From Pseudo-nitzschia pungens (taxonomy: Eukaryota; Bacillariophyta; Bacillariophyceae; Bacillariales; Bacillariaceae): a stretch of DNA of 64,000 bases. Both the position numbers and the translations under genes were made by a program. The notes beneath the pieces were generated by a model that saw only the letters and a list, made by a program, of their open reading frames with translations, had not been told where the DNA came from and ran no database searches. Shown one piece after another: positions 11,001 through 20,708 of this stretch; position 1 is the first letter of the stretch, and every line of letters begins with the position of its first letter. The DNA lies in NCBI GenBank assembly GCA_037355855.1, contig CM074760.1, forward strand, positions 2,534,501-2,598,500. The letters run 5' to 3'.

Positions 11001-11476
11001 CGAAGGTGCTTCGTAAGTCTCTCACCAAGAAGCCAGGTTACGTCATGAAGACGTCTCCCCCTGTGCCCATGACCGGCGAATGGAACGGAAAGAAAACGCT
11101 TCGTATTATGTCCAAGAATCTCGAAAGCCTCGGTGGTCGTTCATGGGAGGAGAGCCAAGAATTGGTGGACCAACTGCTGACCGCTGGAATGAAACCTCAA
11201 AAAATTTCTCCCATGTCCGAGGACCTTCAGTTCAACGAGTACACCGAATTTGGACCAGATGTGTTACAATACAAGTGGAAATCGGGTGATATCTGCCTTT
11301 GGAGTAACAGCGCAGTGCTGCACTCCACAAGTCCTCCTGACCTATACAAAGGACAGGTTAGAAGAATGTGGCAGACACAGATTTGTTCCGAGTTGGTTGA
11401 TCATGAACCCTCATTCGGTGCCTATGCCAACAACACCACACTCGAGGCCAAGCCTAAGGATGAAAACCAGGATTAA
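8060..11476 (+). CDS. Three-module fusion: homocitrate synthase-like, HisC-like aminotransferase, TauD-like 2OG dioxygenase
   Basis: A single uninterrupted 1,138-aa frame; the ATG at 8060 has a good context, and an upstream in-frame TTG was rejected. Module 1 (about 1-395) resembles fungal-type homocitrate synthase (Lys20): DSTLREGEQ at 17-25 and metal ligands H205/H207 in DFHGHND. Members condense acetyl-CoA with a 2-oxo acid. Module 2 (about 420-790) is a fold-type I PLP aminotransferase of the HisC family, with PGNPT, VDEAY and Schiff-base Lys635 in SKAFSLAG. Module 3 (about 800-1125) is a TauD/TfdA dioxygenase with H907, D909, H1088 and an Arg at 1101/1102. All three active sites look intact. 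No transit peptide is seen, so it is probably cytosolic. Diatoms are expected to make lysine by the diaminopimelate route, so primary lysine synthesis is unlikely. I infer specialised amino-acid synthesis with unknown substrate. Confidence 0.9.
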   Translation: MSQPTNGSNNHKWRILDSTLREGEQSMLCHFSHDDKIEIVKELSDFGVDIIEMTDPNSSPQSYQDLLEVLDLGLKAKICTSTLCKLDLVKKAAETGVDILVLFIGTSELMQTNSHGKNIDAIIATAKECVGWVKQNTDIEVWFASEDSWTTNFEDLVSVFKAGHEAGANVLCMSDTRGIATPKTVTELVTKLKARLPPTAELDFHGHNDNGCAIANALCAIEAGCTVVETCVLGLGERLGIVPTCGFVACMYTQDRDAMKERFNLKGFKALEQRVAKTAGVEIPFNNIVTGSTAFAHKAGVHVKAVLANPETYEGLNPHDFGIEREIMIAHNLCGWNGIKARSEQLGFTLTKEQCIEAKERIKEMTSASRSTLKAAEADRVIEEVANGVAGSNEGIQEAFDLEQVLRSNILSMVPYKCARDEQAELGVLLPGRGEKENDYKCDEQVFLDANENVFGCDLPDGILQMDLALERYPCPNQIPLKNEIAALRGIRADQLTITVGADEVIDLVIRMFCEPNEASLVVTPPTYGMYAVSANINAVEVICSNLTPGFDLDLKDLARKVKSSTKLIFLCSPGNPTTKPIPIGDIRQVLTENPRVMVAVDEAYIDFCDDPAKTTAVSLLDEFPNLMVIQTFSKAFSLAGARCGMLISSTDVATVANQVKAPYNISTLAGEVALHAIKGMDRIAAGIQQCVEERTRVAKELRSSPGVEHVFPSQTNFLLFRLSDVSLIESVYTRMASLGVLVRNRTKDLHCQGCLRVTIGLPAMNNAFLDAFRAAITEATGVAFRGRPLSPPVPEVSFTPVGCVGRYVNGVDLRGKNMRTNPLAPEVVKAIQDGLMEHGLLVFRDQTDMHPEELLALASCFSRPETFDDAKKTLHAGFCEHPEYPCFRQIGTNEGMIRNRLGYEWHVDATDITLLYCLEAPQDHGETLFVELSHLYDALTPEQKQLADLSCALYSTKHTAGGAPAALDWNHGLRMNGTGTKVLRKSLTKKPGYVMKTSPPVPMTGEWNGKKTLRIMSKNLESLGGRSWEESQELVDQLLTAGMKPQKISPMSEDLQFNEYTEFGPDVLQYKWKSGDICLWSNSAVLHSTSPPDLYKGQVRRMWQTQICSELVDHEPSFGAYANNTTLEAKPKDENQD

Positions 11477-13289
11477 GGCTTGTGGGCGACAAGTAGTGAA
11501 ATAGCGATCCATGTTGACGGCATACAACATATGGATCGCACCATGGTTCTTTGTTGATCGGTCCCTCTACCGGTACACAGAGTGATCCTGCATCTAACCA
11601 GCTGCTTCATATCAACTGAGGCAAAACAGAAAGATCTTATTCACAACAACAACAACAACAACAACAATAAATACGAAGTACAAGTAAGGTTTACTTCGTA
11701 ACAAAACACGAGAATCATCAATCACAACAGAACAAAAAAATGCTTGCCGGTACTTATTTTAAAAATTAAAAATTAAATTTACATACTGTATTGCTTCGCA
11801 CTACATTTGTACAGAATTGTACCATAAGATTACCGTTTTTATTATTATTCTCTCAATATTATTACGAAGTAAGGTCTTACTTCGTATTATTTGAGGACGT
11901 CCTTGCTCAGACCAAAGAATTCTAGCATCATTTTGACACAAGCTTACTACCGAAAGGAGCTCAAATCTTTAAATTTAAAAAACATGTACACGTAGTAGGT
12001 ATTTTCAATGACAATCACAATGAGGAATCACAAAGTCTCTTTAGATCCATTTTCAGGTGAAAGTATGATGCAACTGTTGGTGCTGCAAGTGTACTTGTTG
12101 GATCTGCAGTACAATGATTTATTTGACTTGTTTAGTACCACAGCCTTGGATGTAACACATGCTGACAAAACCCTGGGACATGATCATGTGAATGCAGCTC
12201 TGCCATACCTACGGTCAGCTAGGGATTAGAATAGTAAAGCTATTATGACCAGATCCTTATCCATATTAGGACTGGTGGTTCAGTGTACAGCAGGCTCTTT
12301 TGCTTTTCTCAGATTGAAACTCTTGTTGAAAAATCAACACAGAATATTTTCACCACAGTGGAGAGTATTGCCAGCAGAAATCACAAGGAGGAGGAGACTG
12401 TAGTAGTAGTAGCGTAGTAGTTCTACTAGTAGTACTATTTATTAGGAGTACTACTACTACTAGCACTCTTTCTCCAACAGGCAGCAGGAGCGCTAGTAGT
12501 AGATCTAGTATTCGTGATCCTAAAATACAGCAGTAGTACTGGTGACTGGAAAGTGCCTCATGTACCGAATCCGCTCCATATTTCAACATGGAATACGAAG
12601 AATAATCGCATGACCCTGAAGCAAGACTCGAGTGCTCCGCACCCCTTCCGAGTTTAAGTTGGTGCGTGCCACTGATCCTGTTTTAACATCACAGATATGG
12701 TAAAAAACAAAAATCTGTCACGATTCAATTCTTCAGGGCTTTGTTACCGTACCTCTAGGGTCGACAAAAGCGGGAGTTGGTCACGTGAGACCTGATCGGG
12801 GCGGTAGGTGGCCCAAAATACTATTATGGACTTCGGATACAAGCAAAAAATTCTTTTTCATATCCCGCTCTAAAAAATCGAAAGTGATTGCCCAAATAGA
12901 ATGCACATGCGTCTATCGTGTGACCACAATCAATTCTCCTGTGTTGTTACGTATCTACATCGCTTCCAGTCCGTCGAGTTGAACGATCGTGCAAGAGCAA
13001 GGAATTTTTTGTGCCTGTTCCGGATTGGACTCTCGATCTTTTTCAAAATTACAAGGCATCGTTCGTTGTTGTGCGAACTTCGTGTGCCGTTGATCACTGC
13101 GCGGGAGCGATCAACGCCTCTGTGTCTTCCGGATCAATCATTGTGGATCAATTGCAAGGGTTGTCAAAGAAACAAAATAGATACACAATACGTAGCAATC
13201 AAACACGGATCGCAGAGTCTGAGTACGATCATTCGGCCAACGATCGTACGTTATAGGACACAAAACAAACATACCAACGAATAATATTG
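11477..13289. other. Intergenic region with hairpins, microsatellite and triplet array
   Basis: There is an (ACA)n tract at about 11643-11667, two inverted pairs of ACGAAGTA (11674-11701 and 11862-11885), and an ACTAGT-type array at 12405-12530. A 73-codon open frame at 12008-12229 has no recognisable family. No gene is supported. Confidence 0.6.
12405..12530. repeat. ACTAGTAGT-type triplet array
   Basis: TAG/CTA triplet runs with internal ACTAGT switches, about 0.95 kb downstream of the three-module gene. Confidence 0.8.
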
Positions 13290-16141
13290 ATGGCGGCAAC
13301 TTCGATTCGCGCGATGGTCGGTTATGGATTGGGGTTGGTCGTGCTCCTCACGGTTTGTCCATCCAATGCTTCTCGAGGCAGTGCTTTGCGGCAACGAACT
13401 AATGAACGAAGCAACAGTCGCAATGTGAACCGAGTTCTCTACGACTATTACGAATACGATTCCAAGAAATCAAAAAAAGACAGCAAGAAGTCTGCGAAGA
13501 ATTACTATGACAATTACTATTATTACGGGCATTCGAAGAAGAATTCCAAAGCTTGCAAGGAATCGAAGGGATCAAAGAAAGGATATTACTCTGATGAGTG
13601 AGTATACAGCGTTTAGTGGTACGAGTCTTCGACAAACAGGGTCAATTTTCAAAAGGCGTTGCACGAGAACCAAAGGGTGTTCTCGGAGATTTACACACAA
13701 AAGCTGCAACATCAACTTTATGTTGAACTTCACAGTAAATTCAACTAACCAACGTGCATTTGAAACCCTTTTGTTATCGCACAACTTTGCTTTCCTCTGT
13801 CAGGTGCGAAGAAATTCCGGAGTCCACGGAAACTTCTGTCGACAGCGGTGAAGAAATTCCGGAGTCCACGGAAACTACTGTCGACAGTGGCACCACGGAG
13901 AGTGCAGGCGAAGATGAAGTTGTAGAGAGTGTGTCATCGAAGAGTGAGAAGAAGGACGACAAAAAATCGAAGAAGAACAAAAGCGAAAAGGAAAAGACGG
14001 ACAAAAGTGCAAAAGAATCAAAAAAGAACGAAAGCGAAACGACAAAGTCGGCCAAAAGTGAAAAGAAAAAGTCGGACAAGACGGGAGAGACAGACGACGA
14101 CGACGACGACCTGACGTACAAGAGTGAGAAGAGCAAATCAAAGAATCAGAAGAAGATGAAGAGCAAAAACAAAAGTCCAAAGAGCATAAAGCTGAGCAAA
14201 AAGTTTTCTTCCAAGAGCGAGAAAAAAACGTCGCCACCAAAGCCAGACGAAGGATTCGTTCCAGAAGAACTTTGGACGACCACGTTCAACGATGCCGTCG
14301 ATACCGGATTCCTCTTTTTCGATCCGTTCACCAACGACGCATGGTACGTTTACAATGCCAATGTCGAGAGCGACGAATCGCTCGTTTCGGTGAGTTCCGC
14401 CAGTTCCGTAGACATCAACATTATCGAATCGAAAACCACAGTCGTGGAAAAGAGTGTTGCCGCAACGCTAGGAAAGATCTGCCACGTTGATGCCAAGACC
14501 GGCAGCGTTGCCGAGAGCTCGTGCATCGAAATCAAGCCTCCCGAAGACTGGCCGACGGTCACATCGAGCTCGATTCAGAGTGCTGAAGCCTGTTACGGAA
14601 GCGTTACTGGTTCGATCGTCAAGCTGGCAGTGGTGGTCAAGGACACCTCGAAGTTCATGCACTTTTTCGACGATGTTATTGGAAGCAGACTGATTGTCTA
14701 TGACGTTTCGTTGTTTGGAAAGAACAGCAGCTCCGTCATTGCAGAGGTAGCGTACGAGGGATGGGAATCACTGTATGGTGAGCCCGCTATCAACAGCCGC
14801 CCTGCGTTTTCGCCCGATTGCAAAACCGTCTACTCGACGTGGTTGACTTCCGCAAACGGCAACAGTACACTCGTGAACCTGAAACCTTTCTCCACGACCA
14901 CCGTTGCTACCAATGTTGAATCCGTTACGGAAAAGGGAAAGACTCCAGAATTGTGGAGATTGGGTACCGACAGCCGCTTGGTTGGATTGACTCCCTCGAG
15001 TGATGGTAAGACGCTATATTCTGCCATCAATGTTCCTGAAGGTGACTCTCTCCATTCCGGAGGTATGGTGGCACTAGACGCTTCGTCGGGGAGGATATCA
15101 CAGCAATACGCCTTTCTGAGCAAGGAAGGAATACCGCACAGCGCGTACACCAATGTCATTCTAGACGACAGTGGGTACACGTACCACATCGATAGTCTGT
15201 ACGGCCTCGTGAAATTCGACGGAGACAATCTGAATAACGGACCGGTATGGAGTGCCGTGAATACCGACAGCCAAAGCGCGGAAATGTCCATTACGACGCG
15301 GAAGTTGAATCCGGCAAGGCCCCGTGACAAGGACAACAAAAACATTTTCGACCAATACGAATACCACGAGCAGAACATCGCACCGATGAAGGTCAACGAA
15401 ATGTTCACCGCGTATCAACCAGCATTGGAGGCGTTGAACTACTCCACTGTGTTCGGATGCGGGGGCAGCGCACTCGGAAACGAGATGGACGGCGTGGTTG
15501 CCCTGGGAACGGAAGGAGGAGAATCCGTTTGGTTCACTTCCCTGCACAACGACGGCAGCGGCAATGTCCGATTCGAAACAACGAGCGGTGGCAAGACCAT
15601 TCTCGTGGACGTTGGCTCCTGCAGCGGAATCACGGATGATGTTCGCTGGGCTCCCTCGGAAGCCGCCCCGTCGGAGGTCGGCGTTTACGTTTCGAGGGGC
15701 ATCAAGGTGCAATGCCTGGACAGCGAAGACGGCGAACTCTTGTGGACGTACGCCGGACTGGACGAGCGCAATATCTCCAAGTTTGTGGTGGTATCGGGCG
15801 AAGCCGTCCTGGTGGCGAATGGCGGCAGTGTCGCCTTGATCGGAACGCAAACCCCGGAGCCCGTGCCGTCCGGTGCTCCGGCAGCGTCATCGTCACCGGA
15901 CGCTGCACCGCACCATGCACCCGGAATCGAGCCGAGCGAGCCACCCGGCAGCATACCGAACGATCCCCCTTCCCTGAAGCCGATCTCGACACCGGCACCC
16001 GTGAACACGATGCCCGCAATGCCCCCGACACCGTCGCCAACGCCCCGAAACTCGGGCAGCCCCGGCGGTTCGAGGCCGAGCTACTTTTCCATTGCATTAT
16101 TATTGTCGGGGCTACCACTCGTCGTGTGTTTGTTGCAATGA
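13290..16141 (+). CDS. Secreted cingulin/silaffin-like protein with beta-propeller and probable GPI signal
   Basis: Two exons, 13290-13597 and 13804-16141, give 881 aa. The intron has GTGAGT at 13598 and CAG at 13801-13803, and the join is in frame within a Glu codon. A signal peptide (about 1-27) is followed by an RXL site (RVL, 48-50) and a Tyr/Lys/Ser-rich block (51-102) alternating YY-rich and KKSKK-rich runs, as in diatom cingulins and silaffins. Next come two copies of an EEIPESTET repeat, a Lys/Ser/Glu-rich stretch (about 142-248), and a large beta-strand region (about 258-785) with PQQ/WD-like motifs such as ALDASSG and LDSEDGELLWTY. A Pro-rich linker and a hydrophobic C-terminus without charged tail suggest a GPI anchor. 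I infer a cell-wall or silica-deposition-vesicle protein. The in-frame TTG just before the ATG was not used. Confidence 0.82.
13808..13891 (+). repeat. 42-bp tandem duplication inside exon 2
   Basis: Two adjacent copies (13808-13849 and 13850-13891) with only a few differences encode EEIPESTET plus VDSG twice, directly after the intron. Confidence 0.9.
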
Positions 16142-18118
16142 TCATACATACTGCTGTTAATAGAATGAATCTGTGGTTGGTTGTGTCCCGTACCAACAAT
16201 CCTGTTGTGAATGCCTTGTCTGCCATCACAAAACTATTATGTTCCGTACCCAATTTTTAATTTGAATAGAACAACTTCATGTCGCGAAAGAGAAACACCA
16301 TGGTTAGAAACAATATGAATGATTGTAGACTTCTGTTGATTGCTCGGACTTTCCGTCCCACAACTGCTACTACTATTGCTCAAATAAAATTACTAGTATG
16401 CAACACTCCACCTCTTTTCATTGTTTCTTGATTTGAGAAGGCATCATTGAAGGGGACGCAGGATACAGTCTTGCTTTAATACTACTACTAGTAGTGACTG
16501 ACCATCATTACTAGTATCCATTCTGATGGCCATTGCTGGTTGTGCAACAAAGCAAACAACCTTGGGAATGACCAAAACATCTAGTAGAAGTTCTAGATGA
16601 CATTGCCATCAGCACCAGCACTAGCGCCAGCGCCACCACCAGCACCGCCTGCCACAAGAACAAGCAGCAGCAACAACAAGAAAAAGAGAGCAAAATATTG
16701 AACCACCCTGGTGGTTGTCAAAAAAACCACCAAAAACTGGATGTTTGTGGCAACTTCTTTTCATGCAATGACACCTGACCCGCCTCTTGGTTGCATTACC
16801 TTATCATTATTACAATTATAATTATTTCTCCCCACTACAAGTACGTGTAGCAGCAAAGCATTCGACCATTCACTCACTAAAATACCAAGATTGTTGGCAG
16901 ACTGCCAAAATCAATCAATTCCAAAATCAATCTCAATCAATCAATCAATCATCCTTTCTTGACTTTGTGAGATAACCTTTATAGTAAACAATCCATCCTA
17001 CCGCCTGTGCGCCTTCCGTCGATCTCCGTGGCGGCTGTTTCCCGCGCAAACACTTTGGCGAAACAGTGGATAAGGTTAAGTTACCGGTAAAACAAGTAAG
17101 AAGTAATGATGATGATTGATTGGCCCTGCAAACCTCTCACGTACGTACGTACGTAAGCCTTACTTACTGTCACGTTGTAACTAAAAAATTAAAAAACGAA
17201 GCAAGTTACGGTAACTTATACTTTACCAGGTAAGGTTACGGAGACGCTGCTTCGTACTTGCTTACTCGTTTGAAGTTTGACCCGTTTCCCGCGGTCCTGG
17301 GAATCTTGCTTCTTCCCGACTGCAACTTTTTTTCGTCACGTTGGAAGCACACAGGATTGCGTCGGAAACTCGCTTCGTACGGCTAATCTTACGTGTAGGA
17401 ATCGATTGCCCAATCAAAATGTGCATTTATTTTCAAATATCTTCTCTCTCCGCCCCCGGGGGCGACGGAGTTTTCGAAAAATTCGAGATAGAGGAAAGTC
17501 CACTACACGACGATAATGGAAAAGGAAAAGAGATTCTTGCGACCCTCTCACCGGTCCATCAACATCAAACGCATTCACCCAAACGTTCGTTCCCTCTTGC
17601 GAGCGCAACTCGTAATTACGGGTACTCGTACCGTAAGTTACGAGCACGAAAGCTCTTCTCGTCGAGACTTTTTTGAGCCGCCGGCACCGGCGGCAGCGGA
17701 CAGCGAAAGCGGCAACAGCAGGTCGATGACACATTGATTTGACGAGGTTCTTTCTCTTTTCTCAAAGACTTCGAACCCGAGCCAATACAAAACGCGAGTG
17801 CGATACCCCACTTTCGACACGACTGCTATTCTCGAAAAGCATAAGGCACCCGCCGACGAAGAAAGGCGGAAGGATCATATTGGACGCCATTGCGCTCGCA
17901 CTCTATCATCATCATCATCGTCATCGTCATCATCGTCATAATCATCATCATCATATTATAATATTCGTTCCGATCCCAAGTTTCGCACGGTAATCTTATT
18001 GTCAGCTGGATTGATCGATCGATTCAATCATTCCTTCATTCCTTCAAAGCACTCATTTCAAAATAATAATAATATCTTCGCTGCACCCGCACAGCATTGC
18101 ACTATACACTCCACTACA
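16142..18118. other. Intergenic region
   Basis: No gene is supported. Contents are ACTAGT-type triplets near 16478-16520, an ACGT tetranucleotide run at about 17143-17156, several TAAGGTTA/GGTAAC motifs at 17085-17240, and an ATC/CATCGT microsatellite at 17904-17954 close to the next gene. Confidence 0.6.
17904..17954. repeat. (ATC)n/(CATCGT)n microsatellite
   Basis: Imperfect trinucleotide run upstream of the RGG-rich plastid gene, possibly in its 5' UTR. Confidence 0.8.
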
Positions 18119-19414
18119 ATGCAACTGTTGCGACCGTCCACCATTTCCAACGCCGTCCTCCTGGCTGCGATTGCGGCAGCATGCGCCACTCTGTCGGTCA
18201 CGGATGCTTTTGTTGTGCCGTCCTCCCCACTGACGTCCCACTCGAGTTCCCGCTCGAGTTCCCGCTCAAGTTCTCTTTCCACTCCCACTCCCGCACTGTG
18301 GATGGCCCAGAGCGAAAACTCCAAGCGCACCGGCAACAACCGCAGCGGAGGCCCGGGCGGACGCCAGGGAGGCTACCCACAACGCAGCGGCGGCCAGGAC
18401 TACGACTACAGCGGAGGCAACCTAAAGTACGGCACGGGAAAATACACCCAGCGCGAGAACGACGGCTACCAGGGAGGCGTCAACATTTCCAAGAACGGCC
18501 GGTCCATGCAGGACAATGTCTACCGGGAAGACCGGCAGAACGTCGATCGCGCGAGGGGTCGTCCCCGCCGGGGCGATGATTTCGGATCCCGCATGGACGA
18601 GATCGAGGACCTGGAGCGCGGCCTGGGAAATGGCATGCACATGGGGGGAGCTCCCCGGGAGGGCATGAGGGACCGCATGATGCGAAACCGCAGCGGGCGC
18701 AACGGCAACATGGACGGAGACATTTACGACATGGACGACGACGAGTACGGATCCGGTGCCGGTGCCCGCAATCGCATGGGCGGCGGTGGTTTGTTAAGGG
18801 ATCTCCGGGAGGCGGGAGGCCGAAACCGTGACGGCTACGACGATTTTGGAGCCCGGGGCGGAAACTACATGCAGAGCGGGGGCAAGGTCATGGGCGGTTC
18901 TTCCAAGGGCCGCGGAGGGGGCTACCGGAGCAGCCAATTCCAATCGGATCTCATCAACGAGCGCCGCCGGTACGAGGATTACGGCTTTCGAATGGAAGAC
19001 AGCATGGACGACGATTTCATCGACGAGAACGGACGCCGCGTCCGGATGAATGGCCGGAGACGAAACGTTGCCCCGGCGAGCAACTTTGATCGCCGACGCG
19101 GCGGCGGGGGAAGAGATTTCTACTACGACGACTACGACGGAGCGGAGTCCTATCGGTACGGTCGGGGTGGCGGCGGCGGAATGGAGACGTCCTACCGACA
19201 GGGCAGCCGGGGTATGGGTTCCAATGGTGGAATGGACTCGTACCGACAGGGCAGCCGAGGAATGAACAACGGAAGCCGTCGAGGAGGAGGAGGAGGAGGT
19301 CGGGCCGGTCGGCACTACGACGACTACGATGGCTACGGTGATTACGACGATGACTACGGAGAGGACTACCGCAATGGCGGTGGCGGCGGTCTCTTGCGGG
19401 ACATGCGTCGCTAG
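18119..19414 (+). CDS. Plastid-targeted, disordered RGG/Asp-rich protein
   Basis: A 431-aa protein read from the ATG at 18119 (an upstream in-frame TTG is ignored). Residues 1-31 form a signal peptide ending in SVTDA, directly followed by FVVPSS: the diatom ASAFAP-type cleavage site with Phe at +1, then a Ser-rich transit peptide. This predicts import into the plastid stroma. The mature part is nearly all Gly, Arg, Asp, Asn, Tyr and Met, with no folded domain evident. Short motifs recur: GGGLLRD(L/M)R at about residue 221 and again at the very C-terminus, and SYRQGSRGM twice (about 358 and 374). RGG/RG and DYD/YDDYD clusters resemble RNA-binding or phase-separating proteins. I do not recognise a named family; an RNA-binding role or a condensate scaffold role are both open. 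Confidence 0.75.
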   Translation: MQLLRPSTISNAVLLAAIAAACATLSVTDAFVVPSSPLTSHSSSRSSSRSSSLSTPTPALWMAQSENSKRTGNNRSGGPGGRQGGYPQRSGGQDYDYSGGNLKYGTGKYTQRENDGYQGGVNISKNGRSMQDNVYREDRQNVDRARGRPRRGDDFGSRMDEIEDLERGLGNGMHMGGAPREGMRDRMMRNRSGRNGNMDGDIYDMDDDEYGSGAGARNRMGGGGLLRDLREAGGRNRDGYDDFGARGGNYMQSGGKVMGGSSKGRGGGYRSSQFQSDLINERRRYEDYGFRMEDSMDDDFIDENGRRVRMNGRRRNVAPASNFDRRRGGGGRDFYYDDYDGAESYRYGRGGGGGMETSYRQGSRGMGSNGGMDSYRQGSRGMNNGSRRGGGGGGRAGRHYDDYDGYGDYDDDYGEDYRNGGGGGLLRDMRR

Positions 19415-20708
19415 GCGTGTCCGAACACCGCAGCGATGCGATCCGATGCGATGTGACGCGATGTGATGCGATGGCGAAAACGAACGAAGGAAGGAAGGAA
19501 GGAACGAGGATGCGATGGTCGGGTCGGGTCGGGTCGCAATCGGCAGGGTGGCCTCGACGGGTGTCTCGTGGAAAACTTCTTTGGGTTTGTTCTGATTCAT
19601 GTTTGTGACGAACGGTTCGGGGCACAAGGTTATTTGAATCTCTCTCTCTCTCTGGTTTCAGTTGTTTTGTTCCCGTCCCTGTCACGTCACGTCACGTCAG
19701 ATCGATTTCGGATGCGTTTGCGGATGCGGATGCGAACGATTGTTTACTTGTTGGACGAATGGATGAGTGCATGGATGGAAGTCTCGGTTTCATCTATCCG
19801 CTCTCTCGGCTCGCATTTTCTTGGTGTGTGGTGGTGAGTGAATCGATCCAAAAGCAGGATTCCATGCTTCCATCCACTGGAATGCCAACCAACCAACCAA
19901 TCAATCAATCAATCAATCAAAATCAATCTTTGCAGACGTTTTGGAATCATCGAAACAATGTGCGAGGGACGGAAGCATTCGCTTTTTACACTACCAAACA
20001 TTCTCAAGACTCAACGAATCAACCACCTGCCTACCCTTCCACACCACCTACACACGCGCGCACACTAATTTTACCATAATGTTATTACTATGATTATATA
20101 TATAATATATTGATAATATTATTCAAAATACATTCCACCTTTTTTTTCCGGTGACAATCCAACCCACACGTTCGGTACGGGAGTTTTTCAAAAGACGCAC
20201 AACGCAATGCAGTCCGCGAACCAGTCGACAAGAAAATCGCACACGAAATCGAAACAATATCGTGTTGGACGCACCGAAACCAGTTTCTCGAGAGCGGAGA
20301 CACGAAAGCGTAATGATACTAATTATTTTTTGTGCCACCGCGGTGGGAACCGTCGCCCGCCCCACGGAATGGTCGCATTCGGATACCGTGCGAACGCCCC
20401 GGGGATGATGGATCATTGCGCACGGTACGGTACGGAACGATACGATACCGAGAACCGAAGGAATTTCCTCCGAGAGGCGCGGTTCGGCGTGTCCCGGCTC
20501 GATGGGACGAACAACAAACAAACAAACGAGAACGAAACTCACTCTCGTTGCCTCGCTTTCTTCTAATCACAAGCTTTGAAACTATCGGTTGGGACTATCA
20601 TTCATTAGAATTCGTATCAATACAGTAGTTCTCTGTCGGTCACCGTGCGTGCGTGCGTCCGTCCGGGAATAATCCATCCACGCCCATCGGCGTCCGCCCC
20701 TCGTGCCG
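19415..20708. other. Convergent intergenic region with simple repeats
   Basis: CGATG-type repeats at 19430-19472, GGAA repeats at 19485-19503, GGGTC repeats at 19518-19538, and (AATC)n at about 19897-19922. No gene is supported. Confidence 0.6.

Noticed and set aside
4586..11476. Part of the domoic-acid (dab) cluster
   Set aside because: No terpene-cyclase-like DabA, no P450 DabD and no DabB-type protein is present; the dioxygenase here is of the TauD type inside a fusion.
12008..12229. A 73-codon plus-strand frame
   Set aside because: Has an ATG and is hydrophilic at its end, but no domain, splice context or family is recognised; it may be a gene relic.
13754..16141. Beta-propeller region as a separate gene
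   Set aside because: The frame start falls inside the intron; the canonical donor and acceptor link it in phase to the signal-peptide exon.
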